A program made the position numbers and the translations under genes. Positions 36,157 to 49,031 of a stretch of DNA of 52,688 nt are shown piece by piece. The stretch covers positions 1 to 52,688 of the forward strand of contig NZ_SMKM01000010.1 of assembly GCF_004348665.1 (NCBI RefSeq). Direction: 5' to 3'. Below the pieces are notes generated by a model. The model searched no databases and was not told where the DNA came from. It was given only the letters and a program-made list of their open reading frames with translations. Numbering within the stretch: the first letter of the stretch is position 1; every line of letters starts with the position of its first letter. Origin of the DNA: Actinomadura sp. GC306. GTDB taxonomy: Bacteria; Actinomycetota; Actinomycetes; Streptosporangiales; Streptosporangiaceae.

Positions 36157-37121
36157 CTCGTCTCTCCCTGCCGGACCATGACCCGCACGTACAGGGCGGT
36201 CACCACGAGCAGGATCATCGTCAGGACCAGCGCGATCGCCGATCCCATGCCGAGCTTCGGATTGAGCGAGCCGAACGCTTCGGAGTAGGCGTAGAGCGAC
36301 AGGTTGAACGCGTCGCGGTTCGCCATCCCGGACATGATGAACAGCTGGGTGAAGACCTTGAAGTCCCAGATGATCGACATGACGAGCAGCACGAGGAAGA
36401 TCGGCTTGAGCATCGGGTAGGTGATGCTCCAGAACGTCCGCCAGGCGCCCGACCCGTCCACCCGGGCCGCCTCGTACAGCTCGCCCGGGACGCTCTTCAG
36501 CCCCGCGAGGACCGACACGGCGATGAACGGGCACGCCTGCCAGACGACGCACACGGTGAGGACCGTGTAGGTGGACAGCGGTGTCGCGAACCAGTTGTAG
36601 TCGCTCCAGCCGCCGCCGACCAGGGCGTCGGGCAGCAGGTCCAGCGTCCAGTTGACGAGGCCGCCGGTCGAGCCGAACAGCCACGAGAAGATGATCGCGG
36701 CGGTGACCGGCGGGGTCGCCCACGCGATCATCACGCCGCCCGCCACGAACGCCGACATCCGCTTGCCGAGCTTGTTGAGCAGCAGCCCCACCAGCGTCCC
36801 GATGAGCATGGTGAGGCTCACCGCGACGGCGGCGAACAGCACGGTGTGCTTGACGGTCTGCCAGAAGAACGGGTCGCCGAGGATCTTCTCGAAGTTCCCG
36901 GTGCCCACCTGCTCGGCCGGCTCGCCGCGCAGCTGGCGGTTGCCGACCTTCTGGAACGACATGATCCCGATCTGGATCATCGGCCAGAACATCAGGACGG
37001 CGATGACGGCGACGGTGGGCGCGATCAGCAGGTAGGGCCCGAGGCGGGGCCTGCGGCGGCCCGCCCGGCCGGAGGTCTTCCGGCCGGGCGGCCTGCGCAC
37101 CGCGGGTGCGGTGTCGAGCAT
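36153..37121 (-). CDS. Sugar ABC transporter permease (MalF type)
   Basis: A 322-residue permease with a basic N-terminus, six helices and the EAA motif ELYEAARVDGSGAWRTFWSITYPML near 222. First helix: YLLIAPTVAVIAVLMFWPMI. It lies 34 bases after the binding-protein gene and is coupled to the second permease by ATGA. No ATPase gene is present; in streptomycetes a shared ATPase (MsiK) serves such importers. It probably imports a chito- or N-acetylglucosamine-containing oligosaccharide, inferred from NagZ linkage. Confidence 0.9.
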   Translation of the reverse strand: MLDTAPAVRRPPGRKTSGRAGRRRPRLGPYLLIAPTVAVIAVLMFWPMIQIGIMSFQKVGNRQLRGEPAEQVGTGNFEKILGDPFFWQTVKHTVLFAAVAVSLTMLIGTLVGLLLNKLGKRMSAFVAGGVMIAWATPPVTAAIIFSWLFGSTGGLVNWTLDLLPDALVGGGWSDYNWFATPLSTYTVLTVCVVWQACPFIAVSVLAGLKSVPGELYEAARVDGSGAWRTFWSITYPMLKPIFLVLLVMSIIWDFKVFTQLFIMSGMANRDAFNLSLYAYSEAFGSLNPKLGMGSAIALVLTMILLVVTALYVRVMVRQGETR

Positions 37122-37155
37122 GGACGTTCCGATCAGCCGAGGTCGACGAGGCGGG

Positions 37156-38505
37156 CTAGGACGCGTTGAGCAGCGTGTTGGCCTGCTCGTTGGCCTTCTT
37201 CATCTCCGCGGCGGCCGGCGCGCCCTGCATGATCGCCTTGACCGTGTTCGGCAGCACCTTCTTGGCCTGCTCGAACTCGCCCCAGCCGGCGCTGATCGGC
37301 GGGAACTTGGTGTTGCCGGCGATGTCGGTGAAGACCGCGAGCTTCGGGTCGGAGAACTTCACGTCCGACCGCATGGACGAGAAGAAGCTCTGGTCGGCCC
37401 ACGCCTTCGCGTGCTTGGCGTTGTTCAGGATGGTGATGTAGTCGAACGCCGCGGCCTTGGCCTCGCTGTCGGCCCAGACGGCGAGGTCGGAGCCGCCCGC
37501 CATGACGGGCGCGTTGCCGCCGTTCTTGGCCGGGATCGGGAAGACGCTCCACTTGTCGGCGTTCTCGTCGGAGATCTTCTTCATCTCGTTCAGGGCCCAG
37601 CTGCCGTCGAAGTACATGCCGAGCTTGCCGAGCGCGAAGTCGCGCTGCGGGCCGTCCAGCTCGTTCTTGCCGACGTACTTCTCGGGGGCGACCTTCTCCT
37701 TGGCGACGAGCCCGGCGTAGTACTCCACCGCCTCAACGGCCTGGGGCTGGTCGAGCTGCCCCTTCCACTGCCCGTTCTCCTGGACGGCCACCGCGCCGTC
37801 GTTGCCCCAGATGAAGCTGAGCAGCGCGTTGGTCTGGTCGCTCGGGACGCCGATGCCCGGGACCTTCTTCTCGTCCTGGATCTTCTTCGCCGCGGCGGTC
37901 AGCTCCGCCCAGTTCTTCGGCGTCTCGATCTTCAGTTCCTCGAACCAGTCGGTGCGGTACCAGACACCGCGTACGCCGCCGTACCACGGCACCGCGTAGG
38001 TCTTGCCGTCCGCCTGGTCGTTGCCGAGCGCCGTCTTGTTGAGCGTCCGGCCGTCGGCCCAGCCCTTGAACTCGTCGGTGATGTCGGCGAGGTTGCCCTG
38101 CGCGATGTGGGACTGGACGTCGGTGTTGCCGAGCTCGGTCACGTCGGGGCCCTCGCCGCCGGCGGCCGCCTTCTGGAACGTGGTGGCGACCTGCGGCCAC
38201 GGCACGTACTTGATCTGGACGTCGGTGTTCGGGTGCTCGGCCTTGAAGTCGGCCTCGACGGCGTCCAGGAACTTCGTCTGCTCCGGGGTCCCTTCGCCCA
38301 TCATCCAGACCTTGAGCTGCGCGGGGTCCTTGCCCGCGTCGGCCCCGTCGCCGTCGTCGCCGCCGCAGGCCGTGGCGGCCAGGACGATCGCGGCCGCGGC
38401 GGCCGCCACCACTTCACTGGGGGTTCCTTTCCGGCTTCGCCTCGCGCGGCCTGGTGGCCTGCGGTGCGGGTGGGCGTGGCCCGGACCCTTTAGGGTCCCA
38501 GCCAT
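37156..38505 (-). CDS. Sugar ABC transporter solute-binding lipoprotein
   Basis: A 449-residue extracellular binding protein. The ATG at 38505 follows a GAGAGGGGC site and gives a basic n-region, a VVAAAAAAIVLAATAC signal with Cys47 as the lipobox-like cysteine, then a GGDDGDGAD linker. The mature part begins LKVWMMGEGTPEQTKFLDAVEADF, typical of cluster B sugar-binding proteins. A good GGAAAGGA plus GTG lies in a different frame near 38410, an oddity noted separately. It is divergent from the ROK regulator and first in the operon with both permeases and nagZ. Confidence 0.88.
   Translation of the reverse strand: MAGTLKGPGHAHPHRRPPGRARRSRKGTPSEVVAAAAAAIVLAATACGGDDGDGADAGKDPAQLKVWMMGEGTPEQTKFLDAVEADFKAEHPNTDVQIKYVPWPQVATTFQKAAAGGEGPDVTELGNTDVQSHIAQGNLADITDEFKGWADGRTLNKTALGNDQADGKTYAVPWYGGVRGVWYRTDWFEELKIETPKNWAELTAAAKKIQDEKKVPGIGVPSDQTNALLSFIWGNDGAVAVQENGQWKGQLDQPQAVEAVEYYAGLVAKEKVAPEKYVGKNELDGPQRDFALGKLGMYFDGSWALNEMKKISDENADKWSVFPIPAKNGGNAPVMAGGSDLAVWADSEAKAAAFDYITILNNAKHAKAWADQSFFSSMRSDVKFSDPKLAVFTDIAGNTKFPPISAGWGEFEQAKKVLPNTVKAIMQGAPAAAEMKKANEQANTLLNAS
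38483..38498. promoter_or_regulatory. Palindrome GGACCC-TTTA-GGGTCC at the binding-protein start
   Basis: A 16-bp inverted repeat with 6-base arms. It lies inside the first codons if translation starts at 38505, and upstream of the gene if the start is farther in. It could be an operator or an mRNA hairpin near the start. Confidence 0.35.
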
Positions 38506-38604
38506 GCCCCTCTCGCATCCGCATCGCACGCGGGCGCCCTGCTCGCCAGTCGGCGCTCTGCGAGCGCCCCCAGCCCGGGGTGTGGACCGGTCGGCGCCTG
38601 GGCG

Positions 38605-38636
38605 TAAACTAACAAGAAACTTTCCTAAACAAAACT
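38605..38636. promoter_or_regulatory. AT-rich divergent promoter region with GAAACTTTC palindrome
   Basis: An unusually AT-rich 30-base island between the binding-protein and ROK genes. GAAACTTTC (38616-38624) is a 9-bp palindrome, flanked by CTAACAA and CTAAACAAA repeats. ROK regulators (XylR, NagC) bind AT-rich sites of this type. TTTTGT-N17-TAGTTT on the minus strand is a possible promoter for the transporter operon. Confidence 0.45.
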
Positions 38637-38671
38637 GCTCGTTAGCGGATTGAGACTTCGAGGGGTGCCGC

Positions 38672-39898
38672 ATGGCCGCCAACCGCCCGGGAACGCCGAG
38701 GCTGCTGCGTGAACTCAACGACCGCGCGGCGCTGGACCTGCTCGTCGGGCAGGGGCCGCTGACCCGCGCGCAGATCGGCGAGCACACCGGGTTGTCGAAG
38801 GTGACCGCGTCCCAGCTGCTGTCCAGGCTGGAGGAGCGCGGGCTCGTCGCGGTCGTCGGATCGCAGGCCGGCGGGCGCGGGCCGAACGCCGCGCTGTACG
38901 CCGTCGTCCCGTCCAGCGCCTACGTCGCGGGCCTGGAGGTGGGGCCGGACGGGGTCACCGCCGGCGTCGCCGACATCACCGGCCGCATCGCCGCCCAGGT
39001 CACCGTCGACCCCAACGGCGCCGACGAGCCGGTGAAGATGGTGCACAGCGCCGTGGTCAAGGCGTGCCGCTCGGCGAAGGTCGCGCTGTCGAAGCTGAAC
39101 GCGTTCGTCATCGGGACCCCGGGCGTCGTCGACCCGCGGTCCGGCGACGTCCAGTTCTCCTTCGACCTGCCCGCCTGGCACGAGGGCGTCCTCGCCGCGC
39201 TGCGGACCGACCTGCGGCGGCCGGTGGTCATAGAGAACGACGTGAACCTCGCCGCGGTCGCCGAGCGGGCGTACGGCGCCGCGCGCGACGCCGACGACTT
39301 CGCGCTCATGTGGTTCGACCGCGGCATGGGCATGTCGGTGACGCTCGGCGGGCGGCTGCACCGCGGGCGCTCCGGCGGCGCCGGCGAGATCGGCTACCTG
39401 CCGGTCCCCGGCGCGCCGCTGCCGGTCGGCGCGGCCCGGCGCGGCCCGGCCGACGAGGGCGTGACCGAGTCGACGTCCTGGGGCATCCCGACCCTCGCCG
39501 GCGGCTACGGCGCCCTGGTCGGCGCGGACGGCGTCCGCGCCCTCGCCCACCGGCACGGCTTCACCGAGCCGACCGCGGTGGACTGCGTCCGCGCGGCCGC
39601 CGCCGACGAGGACCGCGGCGGCGCGTTCCTGGACGAACTCGCCGGCCGCCTCTCCTACGGCGTGACCTCGGTCAACATCGTCCTCGACCCCGGGCTCGTC
39701 GTACTGTCGGGCAGCCTCGGCCGCGCCGGCGGGGAGCCCCTCGCCACCCGCATCGAGGAGATCGTCGGACGTATCAGCCCGACCCGCCCGTCCGTGGCGG
39801 TGACCGAGGTGGAGGGCAATCCCGTCCTGCGCGGCGCCCTGCACGCGGCGCTCGAACGGGCCCGCGACGACGTCTTCTCCGCCTCGGGGGAGTCCTAG
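38672..39898 (+). CDS. ROK family transcriptional regulator
   Basis: A 408-residue ROK regulator. The N-terminal winged helix is TRAQIGEHTGLSKVTASQLLSRLEERGLV (about 29-60). The ROK domain follows, with PGVVDPRSGD, ENDVNLAAVAERAYG and SGGAGEIGYLP. The usual zinc-site cysteines CxCGxxGCxE are absent: after EIGYLP the sequence has no cysteine there. It probably senses a sugar or sugar phosphate and controls the divergent sugar transporter operon. The ATG at 38672 follows GAGGGG. Confidence 0.9.
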   Translation: MAANRPGTPRLLRELNDRAALDLLVGQGPLTRAQIGEHTGLSKVTASQLLSRLEERGLVAVVGSQAGGRGPNAALYAVVPSSAYVAGLEVGPDGVTAGVADITGRIAAQVTVDPNGADEPVKMVHSAVVKACRSAKVALSKLNAFVIGTPGVVDPRSGDVQFSFDLPAWHEGVLAALRTDLRRPVVIENDVNLAAVAERAYGAARDADDFALMWFDRGMGMSVTLGGRLHRGRSGGAGEIGYLPVPGAPLPVGAARRGPADEGVTESTSWGIPTLAGGYGALVGADGVRALAHRHGFTEPTAVDCVRAAAADEDRGGAFLDELAGRLSYGVTSVNIVLDPGLVVLSGSLGRAGGEPLATRIEEIVGRISPTRPSVAVTEVEGNPVLRGALHAALERARDDVFSASGES

Positions 39899-39906
39899 CG
39901 AAGCGA

Positions 39907-39936
39907 AGAGCGCCCCTCGTTTCCGCGGGGCGCTCT
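39907..39936. terminator. Bidirectional hairpin terminator
   Basis: AGAGCGCCCC (39907-39916) and GGGGCGCTCT (39927-39936) form a perfect 10-bp stem with a 10-base loop. It lies between the convergent ROK gene and a small minus-strand gene, so it may end both. Confidence 0.6.
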
Positions 39937-39968
39937 GGAGCGTTCCTGTCGTGCTCGTCGGCGGTGTG

Positions 39969-40118
39969 CTACTTGGTGACCGCGGTGGCCGCCGCGGCCG
40001 TGGCGACCGGCCGCGGCGGGAGCCGCCGCGGGTCGGTGATCGCCCGGTCGAGGACCGTCCGGCTGATGACCTGGCGCCTGCGCCGGATCGCGGCCGCCTT
40101 GCGTGCCGTAGGTGTCAT
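39969..40118 (-). CDS. Very small basic protein (49 aa), previously unlisted-type
   Basis: On the minus strand, ATG 40118 opens a 49-residue frame starting MTPTARKAAAIRRRRQVISR, then TVLDRAITDPRRLPPRP and an Ala/Val/Thr tail ending in Lys. About 94 percent of third codon positions are G or C, the same as neighbouring true genes, which is strong evidence of coding. No domain is recognised and no clear ribosome-binding site is seen. It lies between ROK and secA2, with repeats upstream. Confidence 0.5.
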   Translation of the reverse strand: MTPTARKAAAIRRRRQVISRTVLDRAITDPRRLPPRPVATAAAATAVTK

Positions 40119-40121
40119 GCG

Positions 40122-40169
40122 AAACCCCGTTCCGCGGTGGCGCCTTGCCCTGCCACCGCAAACCCCGTT
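40122..40169. repeat. Direct repeats AAACCCCGTT flanking a GCGGTGGC inverted repeat
   Basis: AAACCCCGTT occurs at 40122-40131 and 40160-40169. Between them GCGGTGGC (40134-40141) and GCCACCGC (40152-40159) form an 8-bp inverted repeat with a 10-base loop. It lies just upstream of the small minus-strand gene, so it probably regulates it. Confidence 0.5.
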
Positions 40170-40300
40170 ATGTGTTCATGCTTTCAAACGGGAGGCGCCG
40201 GGGGATCCGTCTGAGGAATGAAATCGGGGTCAGCCCAAGTGCGGAGAGCCCACCGGGACGACCCTGCGGCGGCGCCCTGGGATCATGGAGGGGATCGCAG

Positions 40301-40306
40301 TACCGT
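40301..40306 (+). promoter_or_regulatory. Candidate -10 box for secA2
   Basis: TACCGT about 45 bases before ATG 40351. There is no good -35. Confidence 0.3.
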
Positions 40307-40350
40307 ACCCGCCGTGGGAGTGCCAGTGACCGATGGACAGAGGCGGCGCC

Positions 40351-42702
40351 ATGGCGCTGCGTGACCGGCTGCGGCGGCTCGTGCAGAAGCCGGGGAGCAT
40401 CGACCTCGCGCCGTTCCGCGCCGTGGTCGACGAGGCCGGCCGGCGCGAGTCCCGGGTCCGGGAGCTCTCGGACGGCGAGCTGACCGCCGCCGTGGCCGTC
40501 CTCCGCGAGGAGGAGGACCTCGCCGAGTTCTGCGCGCTCGGGCGGGAGGCCGCCCGCCGGACGCTCGGCGAGCGGCCGTTCGACGTGCAGCTCGCCGGGA
40601 CGCTCGCGCTGCTGTCCGGGCACGTCGCGGAGATGGCCACCGGCGAGGGCAAGACCCTCTCCGGCGCCCTCGCCGCGGCCGGGTACGCGCTGCGCGGCCG
40701 GCAGGTCCACGTCATGTCGGTCAACGACTACCTCGCGCGCCGCGACGCCGAGTGGATGGGACCGCTGTACGGGCTGCTCGGCGTGACGGCCGGCTGGATC
40801 GGGCAGTCGTCCACGCCCGCCGAGCGGCGTGCGGCGTACCGGGCGGACGTGACGTACGCGCCGGTCAGCGAGATCGGCTTCGACCTGCTGCGGGACCGGC
40901 TCGCCACCGGACCGGACGGCGTCGTGCAGCCCGAGCCCGCCGTCGCGCTGGTCGACGAGGCCGACTCGGTGCTGGTGGACGAGGCGATGGTGCCGCTCGT
41001 CCTCGCGGGCGCCGCCGACCTCGACTCCGCCGACCCCCGGTACGCCGACCTCGTCCGCCGGCTGCGGCCCGGCCTGCACTACGGCACCGACGAGGAGGCC
41101 CGCAACGTCCAGCTCACGGCGGAGGGGACGCGCGAGGTCGAGCGCGTCCTCGGCGTCGACCTCTACGCGCCCGAGCAGCTGCGCACCCTCACCGCCGTGA
41201 ACGTGGCCCTGCACGCCGAGGTCCTGCTGCACCGCGACGTGGACTACATCGTCCGGGACGGCGCGGTGAAGCTGATCAGCGAGTCCCGGGGGCGGGTCGC
41301 GCTGCTGCAGCGCTGGCCGGACGGCCTGCAGGCCGCGGTCGAGGCGAAGGAGGAGCTGGCGGCGTCGCCCAGCGGCGAGATCCTCGACTCGATCACCGTC
41401 CAGGAGCTGATCGGGCGCTACCCCGTCCGGTGCGGCATGACCGGCACGGCGATGGCCGTCGCGCCGCAGCTCACCGAGTTCTACTCGCTGCAGATCGCGG
41501 TGATCCCGCCGAACACGCCCAACGTCCGCGAGGACCGGCCCGACCGCCTGTACGCGACCGCCGCCGACAAGGAGGTCGCGCTCGTCGAGGAGATCTCCGC
41601 CGCGCACGCCGCCGGCCGCCCGGTGCTGATCGGCACCGGCGACGTCGCCGAGTCCGAGCGGCTGGCCCGCCGGCTGCGCCGCACCGGGCTCGACCCGGTC
41701 GTGCTCAACGCCAAGAACGACGCGGAGGAGGCCGCGATCATCGCCGAGGCCGGGGCGTACGGCGCGATCACGGTCTCCACCCAGATGGCCGGGCGCGGCA
41801 CCGACATCCGCCTCGGCGGCAGCCCCGCGAAGGGCACCGGCGGCGCGCCCGCGGCGCCCGGCACCGCCTCCGCCGAGGCCGGCGGGAGCGACCACGACCG
41901 CGTCGCGGCGGCGGGCGGCCTCCTCGTCATCGGGACGGGCCGCTACCACAGCAGCCGCCTGGACGACCAGCTCCGGGGCCGCGCCGGACGCCAGGGCGAC
42001 CCGGGCGGCTCGGTCTTCTTCACCAGCCTCCAGGACGAGCTCGTCACCCGCTACGCCCCCGACGAGCGGCCGAAGGCGGCCTCCGACGACGACGGGCTCA
42101 TCACCGACAAGGGCGCCCACTGGATCGTCGGGCACGCCCAGCGCGTCGCCGAGGGCGTCGACCTCGAACTGCACCGCAACACCTGGAAGTACAACCACCT
42201 GATCGGCCTGCAGCGCCGCGAGCTGCTCGCGGAGCGCGACGCCGTCCTGCACGGCGACGCCGCCGACCGGACCATGGCGGCGGAGGCCGCCGAGCGGCAC
42301 GCCGAGCTGACCGGGATCGCGGGCGCGGACGCGGTCGCGGCCGCCGCGCGGCAGATCGTCCTCTACCAGCTCGACCGCTGCTGGGCCGAGCACCTCGCCT
42401 TCCTCGCGGACCTCCGCGAGGGCATCCACCTGCGGTCGCTCGGCCGCGGCCTCGACCCGCTGGTCGAGTTCAACCGGGAGGCGGTCCCGGCGGGCAAGCG
42501 GCTTCTGGGCGACGCGCGCAAGCGCTCGGTCGCCGCGTTCGAGGCGCTCACCGCCACCGCGGACGGCATCGACCTCGACTCCGCCGGGCTCAAGCGGCCG
42601 TCGGCGACGTGGACGTACCTCGTCCACGACAACCCGTTCGGCTCCCTGGACGAGCGCGCCCTGCGCGGCCTGATCAACATGTTCAAGGGCCGCCGCCGCT
42701 GA
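40351..42702 (+). CDS. secA2: Accessory Sec system translocase SecA2
   Basis: A 783-residue SecA-type ATPase, shorter than housekeeping SecA and without the C-terminal zinc-binding tail. Walker A MATGEGKT is at 95-102, followed by a Walker B-type LVDEADSVLVDEA, a STQMAGRGTDIRLGG motif and QLRGRAGRQGDPG. This matches actinobacterial SecA2, which exports a subset of proteins. The ATG 40351 has AGAGG with seven bases between; ATG 40333 in frame is an alternative. A tail-to-tail neighbour TetR gene begins 12 bases after the stop. Its partner proteins are not seen here. Confidence 0.93.
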   Translation: MALRDRLRRLVQKPGSIDLAPFRAVVDEAGRRESRVRELSDGELTAAVAVLREEEDLAEFCALGREAARRTLGERPFDVQLAGTLALLSGHVAEMATGEGKTLSGALAAAGYALRGRQVHVMSVNDYLARRDAEWMGPLYGLLGVTAGWIGQSSTPAERRAAYRADVTYAPVSEIGFDLLRDRLATGPDGVVQPEPAVALVDEADSVLVDEAMVPLVLAGAADLDSADPRYADLVRRLRPGLHYGTDEEARNVQLTAEGTREVERVLGVDLYAPEQLRTLTAVNVALHAEVLLHRDVDYIVRDGAVKLISESRGRVALLQRWPDGLQAAVEAKEELAASPSGEILDSITVQELIGRYPVRCGMTGTAMAVAPQLTEFYSLQIAVIPPNTPNVREDRPDRLYATAADKEVALVEEISAAHAAGRPVLIGTGDVAESERLARRLRRTGLDPVVLNAKNDAEEAAIIAEAGAYGAITVSTQMAGRGTDIRLGGSPAKGTGGAPAAPGTASAEAGGSDHDRVAAAGGLLVIGTGRYHSSRLDDQLRGRAGRQGDPGGSVFFTSLQDELVTRYAPDERPKAASDDDGLITDKGAHWIVGHAQRVAEGVDLELHRNTWKYNHLIGLQRRELLAERDAVLHGDAADRTMAAEAAERHAELTGIAGADAVAAAARQIVLYQLDRCWAEHLAFLADLREGIHLRSLGRGLDPLVEFNREAVPAGKRLLGDARKRSVAAFEALTATADGIDLDSAGLKRPSATWTYLVHDNPFGSLDERALRGLINMFKGRRR

Positions 42703-42714
42703 CGCCGGGGGAAG

Positions 42715-43284
42715 TCAGGTGCGGGGGAGCAGCGCGTCGGCGGCGGCGCGGGCCTTCGCGGCGGCGTCGCGGACGCCGCCGACGCTGAACGCGACCACCG
42801 CGCCCTCGTGCAGCATGAGGAGCTGGTCGGGGAGGGGGCCGTCCGCGTCGCCGGTCAGGTCCGCGTAGAGGTCCCTGATCCATGCCTTCTGCGCGGCGGC
42901 GACCGCGTGGACGGGGTGCTCCGGGTCGGGGAGCTCGGCGGTGGCGTTCACCATCGAGCAGCCGCGCGCCGACTCGGTCTCCAGCCATTCGCCGAGGGCG
43001 TCGAACGTGGCGAGGACGCGCTCGCGGGCGTCCGGAACGTCCGCGAGCCGGCCGGTCAGGAAGCCGCGCCAGCGCTCGTCGCGGGTGCGCAGGTAGGCGA
43101 GGATCAGCGCCTCCTTGGAGCCGAACCGGTCGTAGACGGTCTTCTTGGTGACCCCGGCCTCGGCGGCGATCAGCTCCATGCCGACGGAGCCGATGCCGCG
43201 GTCGTAGAACAGCTCGCTCGCGACCTTGAGCACGCGGCGGGCCGCGGGCGTGAGGGGCCGGTCCTGCGTGCCGGCGGCGGGCAT
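42715..43284 (-). CDS. TetR/AcrR family regulator
   Basis: A 189-residue TetR protein. The N-terminal helix-turn-helix is in PAARRVLKVASELFYDRGIGSVGMELIAAEAGVTKKTVYDRFGSKEALI (about 12-60). The C-terminal ligand domain includes FLTGRLADVPDARERVLATFDALGEWLE. ATG 43284 follows GGAAGGAG. It is divergent from the EamA gene with a 47-bp perfect palindrome between them, so it very probably represses both. Confidence 0.93.
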   Translation of the reverse strand: MPAAGTQDRPLTPAARRVLKVASELFYDRGIGSVGMELIAAEAGVTKKTVYDRFGSKEALILAYLRTRDERWRGFLTGRLADVPDARERVLATFDALGEWLETESARGCSMVNATAELPDPEHPVHAVAAAQKAWIRDLYADLTGDADGPLPDQLLMLHEGAVVAFSVGGVRDAAAKARAAADALLPRT

Positions 43285-43312
43285 GGCGCTCCTTCCGTCG
43301 AGGTACACCGCA

Positions 43313-43342
43313 AGTATACATACCGGTATAGGTAGTGTGTAA
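43313..43342 (-). promoter_or_regulatory. Promoter of the TetR gene
   Basis: On the minus strand TTACAC (43342-43337), an 18-base spacer, and TATACT (43318-43313). The palindromic operator covers the spacer, explaining autorepression. Confidence 0.6.
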
Positions 43343-43360
43343 CTATACCGGTATGTATAC
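43314..43360. promoter_or_regulatory. 47-bp perfect inverted repeat operator (TetR/EamA)
   Basis: Left arm GTATACATACCGGTATAG (43314-43331) and its exact reverse complement (43343-43360) are separated by 11 bases. Each arm itself holds a 10-bp palindrome ATACCGGTAT, the two centred 25 bp apart, with GTATAC at the outer ends. This suits two TetR dimers. The low GC of the site stands out against the surrounding genes. Confidence 0.85.
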
Positions 43361-44237
43361 CTCGGGGAGTGATCATGGCCGTGCGCCATCCCGACGCCCT
43401 GCTCGGCGCAGCCTTCGTCGTCACCTGGAGCTCCGGCTTCATCGGCGCGGAACTCGGCACCGGCGAAGCCCCCGCGAGCGCGCTGCTCGCCTGGCGGCTC
43501 ATCATCGCCGCCGCGCTCCTCGGCGCCCTCGCGGCCTGGCGGCGCCGCCGGATCCCGCCCCGGGACCTCGCCCTGCACGCCGTCATCGGGGCGCTCGGCC
43601 AGGGCGGCTACCTGTACGGCGTCTTCGCCGCGGTCGACCACGGCGTCGCCGCCGGCATCAGCAGCCTGATCGCGGCCCTCCAGCCGCTCGTCGCGGTCGC
43701 CTTCGCCGTCCCGCTGCTCGGGGAGCCGATCACCCGGCGGCAGCTCGCCGGGTTCGCCGCCGGCCTCGCCGGGGTCGCCCTCGTCGTCGGCGGCGACCTG
43801 CGCGGCGGCGCCCCCGCCTGGGCCTACCTGCTCCCGTTCGGCGCGATGCTCTCGCTCGTCGCCGCGACCCTCGTCGAGCGGCGCACCCGGCCCGCCATCG
43901 CGCTCCCGGAGGCCCTCGCCGTGCAGGCCGGCGTCACCACGGTGCTCTTCTCCGGGCTCGCGTTCGCCGAGGGCACCATCGTCCCGCCCGCCGAGCCCGC
44001 CTTCTGGACGGCCATCGCGATTCTGGTCGTCGTCGCGATGTTCGGCGGGTACGGGCTGTACTGGGTCAACGTCCGCCGCACCGGCGTCAGCCGCGTCTCG
44101 GCGCTGCTCTACCTCACCCCGCCCACCACGATGATCTGCGGCTGGCTGCTGTTCGGCAGCACCCTGACCCCGCTCTCGCTCCTCGGCGTCCTCGTGTGCG
44201 GCGCCGCCGTCACCGTCGCGCTGCGCGGCCCGGCGGG

Positions 44238-48914
<4,677 letters not shown>

Positions 48915-48970
48915 GCCGCCATAGTGCCCCCTCGGTACGACACTTCGAGCGGGGACGTGGCGTGCGTCAC

Positions 48971-48988
48971 ATTGTAAGCAAGCGCTTG
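48971..48988. promoter_or_regulatory. Divergent lhr/esterase control region with CAAGCGCTTG palindrome
   Basis: CAAGCGCTTG (48979-48988) is a perfect 10-bp palindrome of LacI-operator style. On the minus strand TACAAT (48976-48971) is a good -10 for lhr. On the plus strand TTGTAA (48972-48977), 17 bases, CATGGT is a weak promoter for the esterase gene, with the palindrome inside its spacer. Confidence 0.45.
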
Positions 48989-49031
48989 TGCAGGCATGGT
49001 CGACGGGTAGCCGCCGACCCCCGGAGTCTCG

